Of a stretch of 64,000 nt of DNA, positions 25,464 through 36,793 are shown one piece after another. The notes below the pieces were generated by a model, which was not told the DNA's origin, did not search any database, and was given only the letters and a program-made list of their open reading frames with translations. The translations under genes were made by a program, and so were the position numbers. Origin of the DNA: Thermus altitudinis (GTDB taxonomy: Bacteria > Deinococcota > Deinococci > Deinococcales > Thermaceae); assembly GCF_022760835.1 (NCBI RefSeq), contig NZ_JAKTNQ010000009.1, forward strand, positions 1 to 64,000. Reading direction: 5' to 3'. Every line of letters starts with the position of its first letter. Within the stretch, counting starts at the first letter, position 1.

Positions 25464-26579
25464 ATGCGGCTCCACCCCCGCACCCAGGCGGCCCGGGAAA
25501 GCATCTTCCCCAAGATGAGCCAGCTGGCGGCCAGACTCCAGGCGGTGAACCTGGGCCAGGGCTTTCCCTCAAGCCCTCCGCCCGCCTTCCTGCGGGAAGC
25601 GGTGCAAAGGGCCCTGGGCCGCTTTGACCAATACGCCCCTCCTGCGGGCCTTCCCCAGCTTAGGGAGGCCTTGGCGGAGGAGTTTGCGGTGGAACCTGAG
25701 TCCGTGGTGGTCACCTCGGGGGCCACGGAGGCCCTATATGTGCTCCTGCAAAGCCTGGTGGGTCCGGGGGATGAGGTGGTGGTGCTGGAGCCCTTTTTTG
25801 ATGTCTACCTCCCCCATGCTTTCCTGGCCGGGGCCGAGGCCAGGCTGGTGCGCCTGCCCCTGGGGGAGGGGGGATTCCGGCTGGATCTAGGGGCCCTGGA
25901 GGCGGCCATCACCCCCCGTACCCGGCTTCTCCTTCTCAATACCCCCATGAACCCCACGGGCCTGGTCTTCCGGGAGGAGCTTAAGGCGGTGGCGGACCTG
26001 GCCCGGAGGCACCAGCTCTTTCTGGTTTCCGACGGGGTCTACGACGAGCTCTATTTCGGGGAAAGGCCACCCCGGTTACGGGACTTGGCCCCCGAGCGCA
26101 CCTTCACCGTGGGCAGTGCGGGGAAGCGCCTCGAGGCCACCGGCTACCGGGTGGGCTGGATCGTGGGGCCCCAGGAGTTCATGCCCACCCTGGCAGGGAT
26201 GCGGCAGTGGACCAGCTTCTCGGCACCAAGCCCTCTGCAGGCGGGGGTGGCGGAGGCCTTGAGGGTGGCCCGAAAGGAGGGGTTCTACGAGGCCTTGCGG
26301 GAGAGCTATCGGAAGAGGCGGGATCTGCTCCTTTATGGGCTTAGGTCCTTAGGCCTAAAGGCCCTTGAGCCTGAGGGCACTTACTTCCTTATGGCCGAGC
26401 TTCCCGGTTGGGATGCCTTCCAGCTTGTGCAAGTGGCCAGGGTAGCTGTGATCCCAGCCAGCGCCTTCTACCGGGAGGATCCACCCCCATGGCTTTTTCG
26501 CTTCGCCTTTTGCAAGGGCGAGAATGAGATCGCCCTAGCTCTGGAGCGCTTAGCTCCTGTGGTAAACTCCCCGGCGTGA
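25464..26579 (+). CDS. Class I/II PLP aminotransferase (glutamine aminotransferase-like)
   Basis: A 371-residue PLP enzyme closely resembling the T. thermophilus glutamine:phenylpyruvate aminotransferase of known structure (about 380 residues). PLP-binding landmarks: TSGATEAL (about 79-86), NTPMNPTG (about 155-162), SDGVYDEL (about 188-195) and Schiff-base Lys in GSAGKRLEATGYRVGW near 216-231. The ATG at 25464 is chosen because it matches the known N terminus MRLHPRT; a TACCCT at 25451-25456 could be a leaderless -10. It overlaps the E1 alpha start by 4 nt (GTGA). It may deaminate glutamine or aromatic amino acids, linking to the 2-oxoacid dehydrogenase genes behind it. Confidence 0.92.
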   Translation: MRLHPRTQAARESIFPKMSQLAARLQAVNLGQGFPSSPPPAFLREAVQRALGRFDQYAPPAGLPQLREALAEEFAVEPESVVVTSGATEALYVLLQSLVGPGDEVVVLEPFFDVYLPHAFLAGAEARLVRLPLGEGGFRLDLGALEAAITPRTRLLLLNTPMNPTGLVFREELKAVADLARRHQLFLVSDGVYDELYFGERPPRLRDLAPERTFTVGSAGKRLEATGYRVGWIVGPQEFMPTLAGMRQWTSFSAPSPLQAGVAEALRVARKEGFYEALRESYRKRRDLLLYGLRSLGLKALEPEGTYFLMAELPGWDAFQLVQVARVAVIPASAFYREDPPPWLFRFAFCKGENEIALALERLAPVVNSPA

Positions 26580-27616
26580 AGCCCAAGGTAATCCGATACC
26601 TGGATAAGGGGGAGTTTCCCATAGGCGAGGGGGAAGCCTTGGCCCTTTACCGGGCCATGCGCCGGGCCCGGTTTTTTGACGAGAAGGCCCTTCTCCTTCA
26701 GCGCCAAGGACGGCTTGGGGTCTATGCCCCCTTCATGGGACAGGAGGCGGCGCAGGTTGGGGTGGCCTTGGCCCTAGGGGAGAAGGACTTTGTGGTGCCC
26801 AGTTACCGGGAGTCCGCCATGCTCTTAGCCCGCGGCCTCCCCATCCATACCTTGATCCTCTATTGGCGAGCCCATCCCGCAGGCTGGCGGTTTCCCCAAG
26901 GGGTGCGGGCGGTGAACCCTTACATCCCCATCGCCACCCAGATTCCCCAGGCGGTGGGCCTGGCCTTGGCGGGGCGGTACCGGGGGGAGGGTTGGGTGGT
27001 GGCCACCTCTATAGGGGACGGGGGGACCAGCGAGGGGGATTTCCACGAGGGGCTTAACTTTGCTGCCGTCTTTGACGCCCCCGTGGTCTTCCTGGTGCAG
27101 AACAACGGCTACGCCATCAGCGTGCCGCGGCAGAGGCAGATGCGGGTGGACTATATCGCCCGGCGGGCGGAGGGGTACGGGATTCCTGGGGTGGTGGTGG
27201 ACGGCAACGACGCCTTCGCCGTCTACCTGGAGGCCAAAAAGGCGGTGGAAAGGGCCAGGAGGGGGGAAGGGCCCACCCTCCTGGAGGCCCTCACCTACCG
27301 CCTGGCTCCCCACACCACCTCCGATGACCCAAGCCGCTACCGCACCCGGGAGGAGGAGGAGGCCTGGCGGGCCAAGGACCCCATCCTCCGCCTCCGGAAG
27401 GCCCTCGAGGACCAGGGACTATGGGGAGTGGAGGCGGAGGAGGCCCTCTTGGGGGAGCTCGAGGAGGAGTTCGCCCGGGAGGTGGCCTTGGCGGACCAAG
27501 CCCCTGAGCCCACGCCCGAGATGATTGTGGAGCATGTGTACGCGCAGATGGGCCCCGACCAGAGGCGGGCCTGGGAGGCCTTAAGGCAGGGGAAACACGT
27601 GGAGGAACTATGGTAG
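26576..27616 (+). CDS. 2-oxoacid dehydrogenase E1 component, alpha subunit
   Basis: A 346-residue thiamine-diphosphate E1 alpha (pyruvate or branched-chain type). The ThDP/Mg2+ motif is [19 protein letters not shown] starting near 143 and ending with QNN near 175; the phosphorylation-loop-like segment SRYRTREE lies near 250. GTG start overlapping the aminotransferase stop. It overlaps E1 beta by 7 nt. E2 and E3 genes are not in this window, so the substrate (pyruvate versus 2-oxo acid from transamination) is not settled. The aminotransferase in front favours a 2-oxo acid derived from amino acids, but only weakly. Confidence 0.92.
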   Translation: MKPKVIRYLDKGEFPIGEGEALALYRAMRRARFFDEKALLLQRQGRLGVYAPFMGQEAAQVGVALALGEKDFVVPSYRESAMLLARGLPIHTLILYWRAHPAGWRFPQGVRAVNPYIPIATQIPQAVGLALAGRYRGEGWVVATSIGDGGTSEGDFHEGLNFAAVFDAPVVFLVQNNGYAISVPRQRQMRVDYIARRAEGYGIPGVVVDGNDAFAVYLEAKKAVERARRGEGPTLLEALTYRLAPHTTSDDPSRYRTREEEEAWRAKDPILRLRKALEDQGLWGVEAEEALLGELEEEFAREVALADQAPEPTPEMIVEHVYAQMGPDQRRAWEALRQGKHVEELW

Positions 27617-28605
27617 CGGAAAAGGCCAGGGTGCTGAACCTGGTTCAGGCCATCAACGAGGCCCTGGACCTGGCCTTGGCTTGGGATGAGCGGGTTTTGG
27701 TCTTCGGGGAGGATGTGGGCCGGCTTGGGGGGGTGTTCCGGGTCACGGAAGGCCTCCAGGCCAAATACGGGGAGAAACGGGTATTTGATACCCCCTTGGC
27801 GGAAAGCGGCATTCTGGGGCTGGCCATCGGCCTGGCCATGGGGGGATTGCGCCCGGTGGCGGAGATCCAGTTTGCCGGCTTTCTCTACCCGGCTTTGGAC
27901 CAGATTCTTTCCCACTTGGGCCGCTGGCGTCACCGTTCCCGGGGCCGAGTGGGTTTGCCCGTGGTGGTGCGGGCCCCCTATGGGGGAGGGGTGCACACCC
28001 CTGAGCAGCATGCGGACTCTCCCGAGGCCCTTTTGGCCCATACCCCTGGGGTTAAGGTGGTGATTCCCTCGAGCCCCGAAAGGGCCAAGGGTCTCCTCCT
28101 TGCCGCCATTGAGGACGAGGACCCCGTCTTTTTCCTGGAGGCCATCAAGCTCTACCGGGGGGTACGGGCGGAGGTGCCGGAAGGCTACTACACCCTCCCC
28201 TTGGGGAAGGCCCGGGTGGTGCGGGAAGGGAGGCACGCCACCCTGATCGGCTACGGGGGCATGGTGGAGGTGATGCTGGAGGCGGCTGGGGTGGCAGCCA
28301 AGGAGGGGGTGGAGGTCATGGTGGTGGACCTGGAAACCCTGGTTCCCCTGGATGAGGAGACCCTCCTCGAGGCGGTGCGGGAGACGGGCCGGGCGGTGGT
28401 GGTCTACGAGGCCATGCGCACCGGTGGCTTCGGGGCCGAGATCGCCGCCCGTATCGCCGAAGGGGCCATAGACTACCTTCAGGCCCCCGTGGTGCGAGTG
28501 GCGGGATACGACGCCCCGTACCCTCCTTTCAGCGCCATTGAGCATTACTACCGGCCCAATGCTCGCCGGGTGCTGGCGGCTTTGCGGCGGGTTTTGGGCT
28601 TTTGA
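27610..28605 (+). CDS. 2-oxoacid dehydrogenase E1 component, beta subunit
   Basis: A 331-residue E1 beta (transketolase-like) that completes the alpha2-beta2 ThDP enzyme. Motifs: [16 protein letters not shown] (about 31-46), [16 protein letters not shown] (about 58-73) and [15 protein letters not shown] (about 77-91). The C-terminal domain carries the [18 protein letters not shown] segment (about 241-258). The start lies within the last codons of the alpha gene. After it come 185 nt with no recognisable gene, containing only the hemL promoter at the end. Confidence 0.94.
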   Translation: MVAEKARVLNLVQAINEALDLALAWDERVLVFGEDVGRLGGVFRVTEGLQAKYGEKRVFDTPLAESGILGLAIGLAMGGLRPVAEIQFAGFLYPALDQILSHLGRWRHRSRGRVGLPVVVRAPYGGGVHTPEQHADSPEALLAHTPGVKVVIPSSPERAKGLLLAAIEDEDPVFFLEAIKLYRGVRAEVPEGYYTLPLGKARVVREGRHATLIGYGGMVEVMLEAAGVAAKEGVEVMVVDLETLVPLDEETLLEAVRETGRAVVVYEAMRTGGFGAEIAARIAEGAIDYLQAPVVRVAGYDAPYPPFSAIEHYYRPNARRVLAALRRVLGF

Positions 28606-28755
28606 AAACGCAGGGTTTTAGGTGGGGTTGTCTGGCCCTTGCTTGGGCGCCCTTGATGGTCCCTTTGCTGCTGGTGGCAAGATTTGCAACTATGTCTTGT
28701 GTGGCCACGACCCGTCCTCGGGTTATCCGTGGGTTTGAGTAGGACGTAGCCCGTT
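28606..28755. other. Non-coding gap between E1 beta and hemL
   Basis: About 150 nt, noticeably less GC-rich than the flanking genes. No reading frame with a ribosome site, no intrinsic terminator and no known RNA class was recognised. A loose CAAGA/TCTTG pairing (28678-28704) is the only structure noticed. Confidence 0.4.
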
Positions 28756-28783
28756 TTGACCCAGGCGCGGGCTGGCGTAGAGT
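28756..28783 (+). promoter_or_regulatory. hemL promoter (leaderless)
   Basis: TTGACC (28756-28761), 16-nt spacer, TAGAGT (28778-28783), then 7 nt to the ATG at 28791. It has both promoter boxes plus the leaderless spacing. Confidence 0.75.
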
Positions 28784-28790
28784 GTAAGGC

Positions 28791-30065
28791 ATGGAGAGGC
28801 CCATCTCTGAAAGGCTTTTTACCGAAGCCCAAAGGCATATCCCCGGCGGGGTTTCCAGTCCCGTTAGGGCCTTCAAGGCGGTGGGGGGTACGCCTCCTTT
28901 CCTCGTGCGGGGGGAGGGGGCCTACGTGTGGGATGCCGATGGGAACCGGTATGTGGACTACGTGCTCAGCTGGGGGCCCTTGATCCTGGGCCATGCTCAC
29001 CCGCAAGTGGTGCAACGGGTTAAGGAGGTGGCGGAAGGGGGCCTCACCTTTGGTGCCCCTCACCCTTTGGAGGCCGAGCTGGCCAAGGCCGTGAAACGGG
29101 CCTTCCCCATGGTGGAGCTGGTGCGCTTTGTCAGCTCCGGCACCGAAGCCACCATGTCGGCCTTGCGCCTGGCCCGGGGGTATACGGGAAGGAAGTACAT
29201 CGTCAAGTTCCGGGGCAACTACCACGGGCATGCGGACGGCCTCTTGGTGGAGGCGGGAAGCGGAGCCCTCACTCTGGGGGTTCCCAGCAGCGCCGGGGTG
29301 CCCGAGGAGTACGCCGGCCTCACCCTGGTCCTGGAGTACAACGATCCCCTAGGTCTTAGGGAGGTCTTGAGGGAGAGGGGAGAGGAGATCGCCGCCATCA
29401 TCTTTGAGCCGGTGGTGGGCAACGCCGGGGTCTTGCTCCCCACGGAGGAGTTCCTAAAGGCCCTGCATGAGGCCCGGCAGTACGGGGTCCTCCTTATCGC
29501 CGACGAGGTGATGACGGGCTTCCGCCTGGCCTTGGGCGGGGCCACGGAGCGCCTGGGCCTAAGGCCCGACCTGGTCACCCTAGGGAAGATCCTTGGGGGA
29601 GGGCTTCCCGCCGCCGCCTATGGGGGAAGGCGGGAGATTATGGAAAGGGTGGCTCCCCTAGGACCCGTCTACCAGGCGGGGACGCTTTCGGGGAATCCCT
29701 TGGCCATGGCCACGGGCCTGGCCACTTTGGAGATCCTGGAGAGAAATCCCGGTTACTACGCGTACCTGGAGGCCCTAGGGGCGAAGCTGGAGGCGGGGCT
29801 TAGAGAGGTCTTGTCGCAAAAGGGCATTCCCCACACGGTAAACCGCATGGGCTCCATGTTGACCGTCTTCTTCACCGAGGGGCCGGTGGTCACCTTCCAA
29901 GACGCCAGGCGCACGGACACGGAGCTTTTCAAGCGCTTCTTCCATGGCCTCCTGGACCGGGGCGTGTACTGGCCACCCTCCAACTTTGAGGCGGCCTTCC
30001 TTTCCGTGGCCCATGGGGAGGAGGATGTGGCCCTTACCCTCGAGGCCCTAGCCAAAGCCCTCTAG
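28791..30065 (+). CDS. hemL: Glutamate-1-semialdehyde 2,1-aminomutase
   Basis: A 424-residue PLP enzyme converting glutamate-1-semialdehyde to 5-aminolevulinate in the C5 haem pathway. It has the GSA-AM opening RHIPGGVSSPVRAF (about 13-26), SSGTEATMSALRLARGYTGR near 118-137, IADEVMTGFR (about 235-244) and the Schiff-base Lys in TLGKILGGGLPAAAYGG near 263-279. No other haem gene is in the window. mnmE begins 3 nt after its stop. Confidence 0.97.
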   Translation: MERPISERLFTEAQRHIPGGVSSPVRAFKAVGGTPPFLVRGEGAYVWDADGNRYVDYVLSWGPLILGHAHPQVVQRVKEVAEGGLTFGAPHPLEAELAKAVKRAFPMVELVRFVSSGTEATMSALRLARGYTGRKYIVKFRGNYHGHADGLLVEAGSGALTLGVPSSAGVPEEYAGLTLVLEYNDPLGLREVLRERGEEIAAIIFEPVVGNAGVLLPTEEFLKALHEARQYGVLLIADEVMTGFRLALGGATERLGLRPDLVTLGKILGGGLPAAAYGGRREIMERVAPLGPVYQAGTLSGNPLAMATGLATLEILERNPGYYAYLEALGAKLEAGLREVLSQKGIPHTVNRMGSMLTVFFTEGPVVTFQDARRTDTELFKRFFHGLLDRGVYWPPSNFEAAFLSVAHGEEDVALTLEALAKAL

Positions 30066-30068
30066 CCC

Positions 30069-31367
30069 ATGACCCTGAAGGACCCCATCTGCGCCATCGC
30101 TACTCCCTTGGGGAAGGGGGCCATCGGGGTGGTGCGGCTTTCGGGGGAGGGGGCTTTGGCCATTGCCAGCCAGGTGTGGCGGGGAAAGGATCCCCGGAAG
30201 CTGAAGGGCGGCCGGTTCACCCTGGGGGAGGTGGTGGACCCGGAAACGGGAGAGGTCCTGGACCAGGCCCTCCTTTTGGTCTTCCGGGCACCCCGGTCCT
30301 ACACCGGGGAGGAGGCCTGCGAGTTCCACACCCATGGCTCGCCGGCGGTTTTGAGGAGGGTCCTGGAGGCCCTGGTGAAGGCGGGGGCTCGCGTGGCGGC
30401 TCCGGGCGAGTTCACCTTCCGGGCCTACATGAACGGGAAGCTGGACCTGGCCCAAGCGGAAGCGGTCTTGGCCCTGGTGGAGGCGGAAGGGGAGTTGGCC
30501 CGCCGCCAGGCCTTAAGGAGCCTGGAGGGGAGCTTTTCGCAGAAGATTGCCAGCCTGGAGGACCAGCTCCTTTCCCTCCTGGCCCACATCCAGGCCCTCT
30601 TGGACTACCCCGAGGAGGGGGTGGAGCCCCTGGAGGCCAAGCGGGTGATTGGGGAGGTGCTGGAGGAGGTGGAGGCCCTCCTGGCCCAGGGCCGGGCCTC
30701 CCGGCTGGCCCAGAAGGGAGCCCGCCTGGCCCTAATCGGGGCGCCCAATGCCGGTAAGAGCTCCCTTCTCAACGCCCTTTTGGGCTACGAAAGGGCCTTG
30801 GTGTCCCCTATCCCCGGCACCACCCGGGACTATCTAGAAGCCCCTTTGGAGCTTTTCGGCATTCCCCTGGTGGCGGTGGACACCGCGGGGATAAGGGACA
30901 CGGAAGACCCCCTGGAAAGGGCGGGGGTGGAACGGGCCTTAAGGATCGCCGAGGAGGCCGACCTGGTGCTTTACGTGGCCGACCGCTCGGCTCCCAAGCC
31001 TCCCCTTCCTCCCTTGCCCCCCGGGAGCTTGAAGGTGGCCACCAAGGCCGACCTTCCCCCCCTATGGGAAGACCCGGAGTTCCTTCCCGTTTCCAGCCTC
31101 ACCGGCCAGGGCCTGGACCGGCTTAAGGAGGCCATCCGGGAGGCCCTTTTAGGCAGGGAAGGGGGGGAGTACCTCCTCACCGAGCGACAGCTCCAGGCCC
31201 TCCACCGGGCCAGGGAGAGGCTTCTCGAGGCCTTGGACCTCCCCGAGGACCTGATGGGGCTGGCCCTGGAGGAAGCCGTGCGCACCCTGGCCTCCCTAAG
31301 GGGCCGGAGGGAGGTTTCCCCGGAGGTGGTGGCCCGCATCTTCCAGAACTTTTGCGTAGGGAAGTAG
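30069..31367 (+). CDS. mnmE: tRNA modification GTPase MnmE
   Basis: A 432-residue MnmE (TrmE) that with MnmG adds the aminomethyl group at U34. The N-terminal tetrahydrofolate-binding domain begins DPICAIATPLGKGAIGVVRLS; the G domain (about 215-360) has GAPNAGKSS near 222-230, DTAGIRDT near 269-276 and TKAD near 321; the C terminus ends FQNFCVGK, with the catalytic Cys of the FC[IV]GK motif. It partners logically with MnmD, which lies at 46 kb in this window. It converges with metX after 2 nt. Confidence 0.97.
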   Translation: MTLKDPICAIATPLGKGAIGVVRLSGEGALAIASQVWRGKDPRKLKGGRFTLGEVVDPETGEVLDQALLLVFRAPRSYTGEEACEFHTHGSPAVLRRVLEALVKAGARVAAPGEFTFRAYMNGKLDLAQAEAVLALVEAEGELARRQALRSLEGSFSQKIASLEDQLLSLLAHIQALLDYPEEGVEPLEAKRVIGEVLEEVEALLAQGRASRLAQKGARLALIGAPNAGKSSLLNALLGYERALVSPIPGTTRDYLEAPLELFGIPLVAVDTAGIRDTEDPLERAGVERALRIAEEADLVLYVADRSAPKPPLPPLPPGSLKVATKADLPPLWEDPEFLPVSSLTGQGLDRLKEAIREALLGREGGEYLLTERQLQALHRARERLLEALDLPEDLMGLALEEAVRTLASLRGRREVSPEVVARIFQNFCVGK

Positions 31368-31369
31368 GG

Positions 31370-33880
<2,511 letters not shown>

Positions 33881-33902
33881 TTGGGCGTGGCGCTTACCCC
33901 CC

Positions 33903-34041
33903 TCTCTTATCGTCCCCGGGCGTTTCCCCCACCCGGGCCGGCCTTGGCACCAGCCCCACCCGCATCCGGCCATGGAACGGAAGGGATGGGAGGTTGCCGC
34001 GGTTTCACAGGGCCGTACCCTCCACCGCTCTGGATAAGAGA
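33903..34041 (-). promoter_or_regulatory. SAM-I (S-box) riboswitch
   Basis: Minus strand. P1 is CTCTTATC (34040-34033) with GATAAGAG (33911-33904). Between them come, in order, the core blocks AGAGCGGTGGAGGG, ACGGCCCTGTGAAACC, GCGGCAACC and GGTGCCAA, all matching the S-box consensus, with a GC-rich P3 and P4. It sits between the metY promoter and metY. Binding SAM should switch metYX off, as for this class elsewhere. Confidence 0.93.
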
Positions 34042-34081
34042 ACGGGCTGGTTTTCGCCGCGCCCCGGCGCGGTTAAGGGTT

Positions 34082-34110
34082 AGTGTAGGAGGAGGGTTCT
34101 TTTCCGTCAA
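34082..34110 (-). promoter_or_regulatory. metYX promoter
   Basis: Minus strand TTGACG (34110-34105), 17-nt spacer, TACACT (34087-34082). Transcription should start near 34075, about 35 nt before the SAM-I P1 stem. Confidence 0.75.
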
Positions 34111-34114
34111 CCCT

Positions 34115-34143
34115 TTGACCTTTTAGCCTTCCTACCCTATACT
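34115..34143 (+). promoter_or_regulatory. tRNA-Pro promoter
   Basis: TTGACC (34115-34120), 17-nt spacer, TATACT (34138-34143), then 11 nt to the mature tRNA 5' end. Its -35 box is only 4 nt from the oppositely oriented metYX -35 box. Confidence 0.8.
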
Positions 34144-34154
34144 GATGGGCGCTA

Positions 34155-34231
34155 CGGGGAGTAGCGCAGCCCGGTAGCGCACCTCGTTCGGGACGAGGGG
34201 GTCGCTGGTTCAAATCCAGTCTCCCCGACCA
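34155..34231 (+). tRNA. tRNA-Pro (anticodon CGG)
   Basis: 77 nt including an encoded CCA. Acceptor stem CGGGGAG/CTCCCCG, D-arm GCGC...GCGC, anticodon stem CCTCG/CGAGG with loop TTCGGGA (anticodon CGG, reads CCG), T-arm CTGG-TTCAAAT-CCAG, discriminator A. G37 follows the anticodon, the residue TrmD methylates. Confidence 0.96.
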
Positions 34232-34234
34232 GAA

Positions 34235-34257
34235 GGCCGGCCCTAGGGCCGGCTTTT
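34235..34257 (+). terminator. Intrinsic terminator after tRNA-Pro
   Basis: GCCGGCCC (34236-34243), loop TA, GGGCCGGC (34246-34253), then TTTT (34254-34257). It ends 2 nt before the -10 of the next gene. Confidence 0.85.
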
Positions 34258-34259
34258 CG

Positions 34260-34265
34260 TATACT
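34260..34265 (+). promoter_or_regulatory. -10 element of a leaderless promoter for the Na/Pi-type gene
   Basis: TATACT ends 6 nt before the GTG at 34272. The -35 position falls inside the tRNA terminator stem. Confidence 0.6.
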
Positions 34266-34271
34266 CCTCCC

Positions 34272-35762
34272 GTGGGCTTTCTGGCGGGCCTGGCCCTTTT
34301 GCTTTTGGGGCTTCACCTCATTGGGGAAGGGCTTTCCTCCGTCAAGGGGAAGCGGTACCTCCTGGCGCGGGCCTTCTCCACACCGGAGGGTCTTTTGCTT
34401 TCCGGTTTCCTCTTGGGCCTGTTCTCGGGCAGCGGGACCGGCCTCTCCCTCCTGGCCCTGGGGCTTTTGGAAGGGGGGATCTTTTTCCTGGGGCAGGCCG
34501 CTCTCCTTTCCTTGGCGGCCACCTTTGGGGCCAGTGCTTGGGTGGGGGTGGTGGCCCTGGCCCAGCGGGAGGTGGCCGAGGCGCTGTTGGTCCTCGGCCT
34601 TCCCCTTTTCCTCTTCCGGGGAAGCCGGAGCGGGGGGCTGGTTCTCCTGGGGTCGGGCCTTCTTTTCCTGGGCTTTTTGGAGATGGGCCAAGGGGCTACG
34701 GCCGTTGTGCCTCTTCTGAACCTGTTGGGCCCGGCTCCATGGGTCTTGTATCTGGTGGGGATCCTTCTGGCCTTCTTTTTGGGGACCGCCAACGGGGTGG
34801 CGGCTTTGGCCCTGGCCCTTCTACCCTTTTTGGGGCAGGAGGGGGGGATGGCCTTGACCCTGGGGGCAGGGGTGGGGGTTTCGGGGATCCTTTTCCTGGC
34901 GGCCTTGGGGGGTAGGAGGGAGGCATGGGCGCTTTCCGCGGTGCTCTTTGGGCATCGGTTGCTTCTCTCCTTGCCCTTCTTGCTCCTGCTTGGGCCCTTA
35001 GGGGGGCTGGGGGTGGTGGGGCTCCATCTCCTGAGCCATGGGGTCTATGCCTTGGGCTTTCTTCCTCTCCAGGCCTTTTACCTGCGCGTGGTGCAGCGCC
35101 TGTTCCCCCGCCCCAGCATCAGCCCCAAGTACCTTTCCCTCGAGGCCCTGGAAACCCCAAGCCTGGCCTATGCCCTGGTGCGGAGGGAGCTGGGCCGGGT
35201 GGCGGATGCCGTGCGGGACATGTTGGCTAAGGCGGTGCGCATCCTGGCCCAGGAGGAGGGCGGCGAGGCGGAGCTCGAGGCCCTGGAGGAGAAGGTGGAC
35301 CGGCTTACCCGGGAGGTGGTCCTCTACACGGCCGAGCTTTCCACCCGTACCCGGGACGAGCGGGCGGTGCGCTTCTTCGTGGCGGCCAGCGAGCTGGAGC
35401 ACCTGGGGGATCTGGTGCGCCGGGTGGTACGGCAAGCGGAGAAGCTTTGGGCCCAGGGCTTGACCTTCAGCCCGGAAGGCAAGGAGGACCTTTTAGAGGC
35501 GGGGAGGCTGGTGTTAGGCCGCTTGGAGCGCATGGCGGCGGCCTTGGCCACGGGGGACAAGGCTTTGGCGGAGGGGGTTTTGTCCGAGGAAGGGGAGGTG
35601 GCGGCCTTTCTGGATCGCTTGCGGCGGGCGCACCTAAGCCGCCTGGAAAGCGGAAGGGCGGAGAGCCGGGCCACCACCTTGGCCCACCTGGATCTCCTCA
35701 TCACCCTAGAGGAGGTTTCCAGCGGGGTGGATAGGCTTTGCCGCCTGGTCCGGGAGCTTTAA
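34272..35762 (+). CDS. Na+/phosphate cotransporter-like protein with PhoU domain
   Basis: 496 residues. The first half (about 1-285) is a multi-helix membrane domain of the Na/Pi-cotransporter II type, with two glycine-rich repeats ([12 protein letters not shown] near 50-61 and [12 protein letters not shown] near 174-185). The second half (about 310-496) is a cytosolic helical PhoU-like domain with repeated Glu/Arg-rich helices ([15 protein letters not shown] near 375). Many family members have Q-S-S in the first repeat; here it is G-S-G-T, so ion selectivity may differ. GTG start, leaderless. It probably moves phosphate or regulates its uptake. rsmD follows after 10 nt. Confidence 0.85.
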   Translation: MGFLAGLALLLLGLHLIGEGLSSVKGKRYLLARAFSTPEGLLLSGFLLGLFSGSGTGLSLLALGLLEGGIFFLGQAALLSLAATFGASAWVGVVALAQREVAEALLVLGLPLFLFRGSRSGGLVLLGSGLLFLGFLEMGQGATAVVPLLNLLGPAPWVLYLVGILLAFFLGTANGVAALALALLPFLGQEGGMALTLGAGVGVSGILFLAALGGRREAWALSAVLFGHRLLLSLPFLLLLGPLGGLGVVGLHLLSHGVYALGFLPLQAFYLRVVQRLFPRPSISPKYLSLEALETPSLAYALVRRELGRVADAVRDMLAKAVRILAQEEGGEAELEALEEKVDRLTREVVLYTAELSTRTRDERAVRFFVAASELEHLGDLVRRVVRQAEKLWAQGLTFSPEGKEDLLEAGRLVLGRLERMAAALATGDKALAEGVLSEEGEVAAFLDRLRRAHLSRLESGRAESRATTLAHLDLLITLEEVSSGVDRLCRLVREL

Positions 35763-35772
35763 GCTAGGAAGC

Positions 35773-36288
35773 GTGGTGAGGATCCTGGGCGGCAAGGCCA
35801 AGGGGGTTCCGCTGAAGGTGCCGGCTTCGGCCAGGCCCTCCCCAGTGCGCCTGAGAAAGGCCCTTTTTGACTATCTTCGCCTGCGCTACCCCAAGCGGGG
35901 CCGGTTCCTGGACCTGTATGCGGGAAGTGGGGCGGTGGGCCTCGAGGCGGCCAGCGAGGGCTTTGAGGCCACCTTGGTGGAAAAGGACAGGGAAGCCGTG
36001 GCCCTCCTTAAGGAGAACCTTCGCCGCACGGGGCTTAAGGCCCGCATCGTGCCCTTGCCGGTGGAGGTGTTCCTCCCCGAGGCCAAAGCCCGGGGCGAAC
36101 GCTACACCGTGGCCTTCATGGCCCCTCCCTACCCCCTGGATCTCGTCCAGGCCTTCCAGGCCCTCCTGGAAAGCGGCCTGGTGGAGAAGGGAGGGCTTTA
36201 TATCCTGCAGCACCCTAAGGACCTGCACCTTCCCTTCGGGGAGCGGCGGGTGTACGGGGAGAATGCCCTTACCCTGGTGGAGGCTTAG
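35773..36288 (+). CDS. rsmD: 16S rRNA (guanine-966-N2)-methyltransferase RsmD
   Basis: A 171-residue Rossmann methyltransferase. The opening MVRILGGKAKG and the block RPSPVRLRKALFDYL (about 21-35) are RsmD hallmarks; SAM motif I is FLDLYAGSGAVGLEA near 45-59. The catalytic motif, normally D/N-PP-F/Y, reads MAPPYPLD near 116-123, with Ala in the position of the catalytic acid/amide. Starts GTG-GTG; the first is taken. Its stop abuts the coaD ATG, the common rsmD-coaD pair of bacteria. Assignment is firm; activity with Ala at that site deserves testing. Confidence 0.9.
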   Translation: MVRILGGKAKGVPLKVPASARPSPVRLRKALFDYLRLRYPKRGRFLDLYAGSGAVGLEAASEGFEATLVEKDREAVALLKENLRRTGLKARIVPLPVEVFLPEAKARGERYTVAFMAPPYPLDLVQAFQALLESGLVEKGGLYILQHPKDLHLPFGERRVYGENALTLVEA

Positions 36289-36774
<486 letters not shown>

Positions 36775-36793
36775 AATCCCCTTGGAGGTGGCC

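Noticed and set aside
28606-28755. Riboswitch or small RNA before hemL
   Set aside because: No known class landmarks, no strong stems and no terminator were found. The hemL promoter lies after this stretch and gives a leaderless mRNA.
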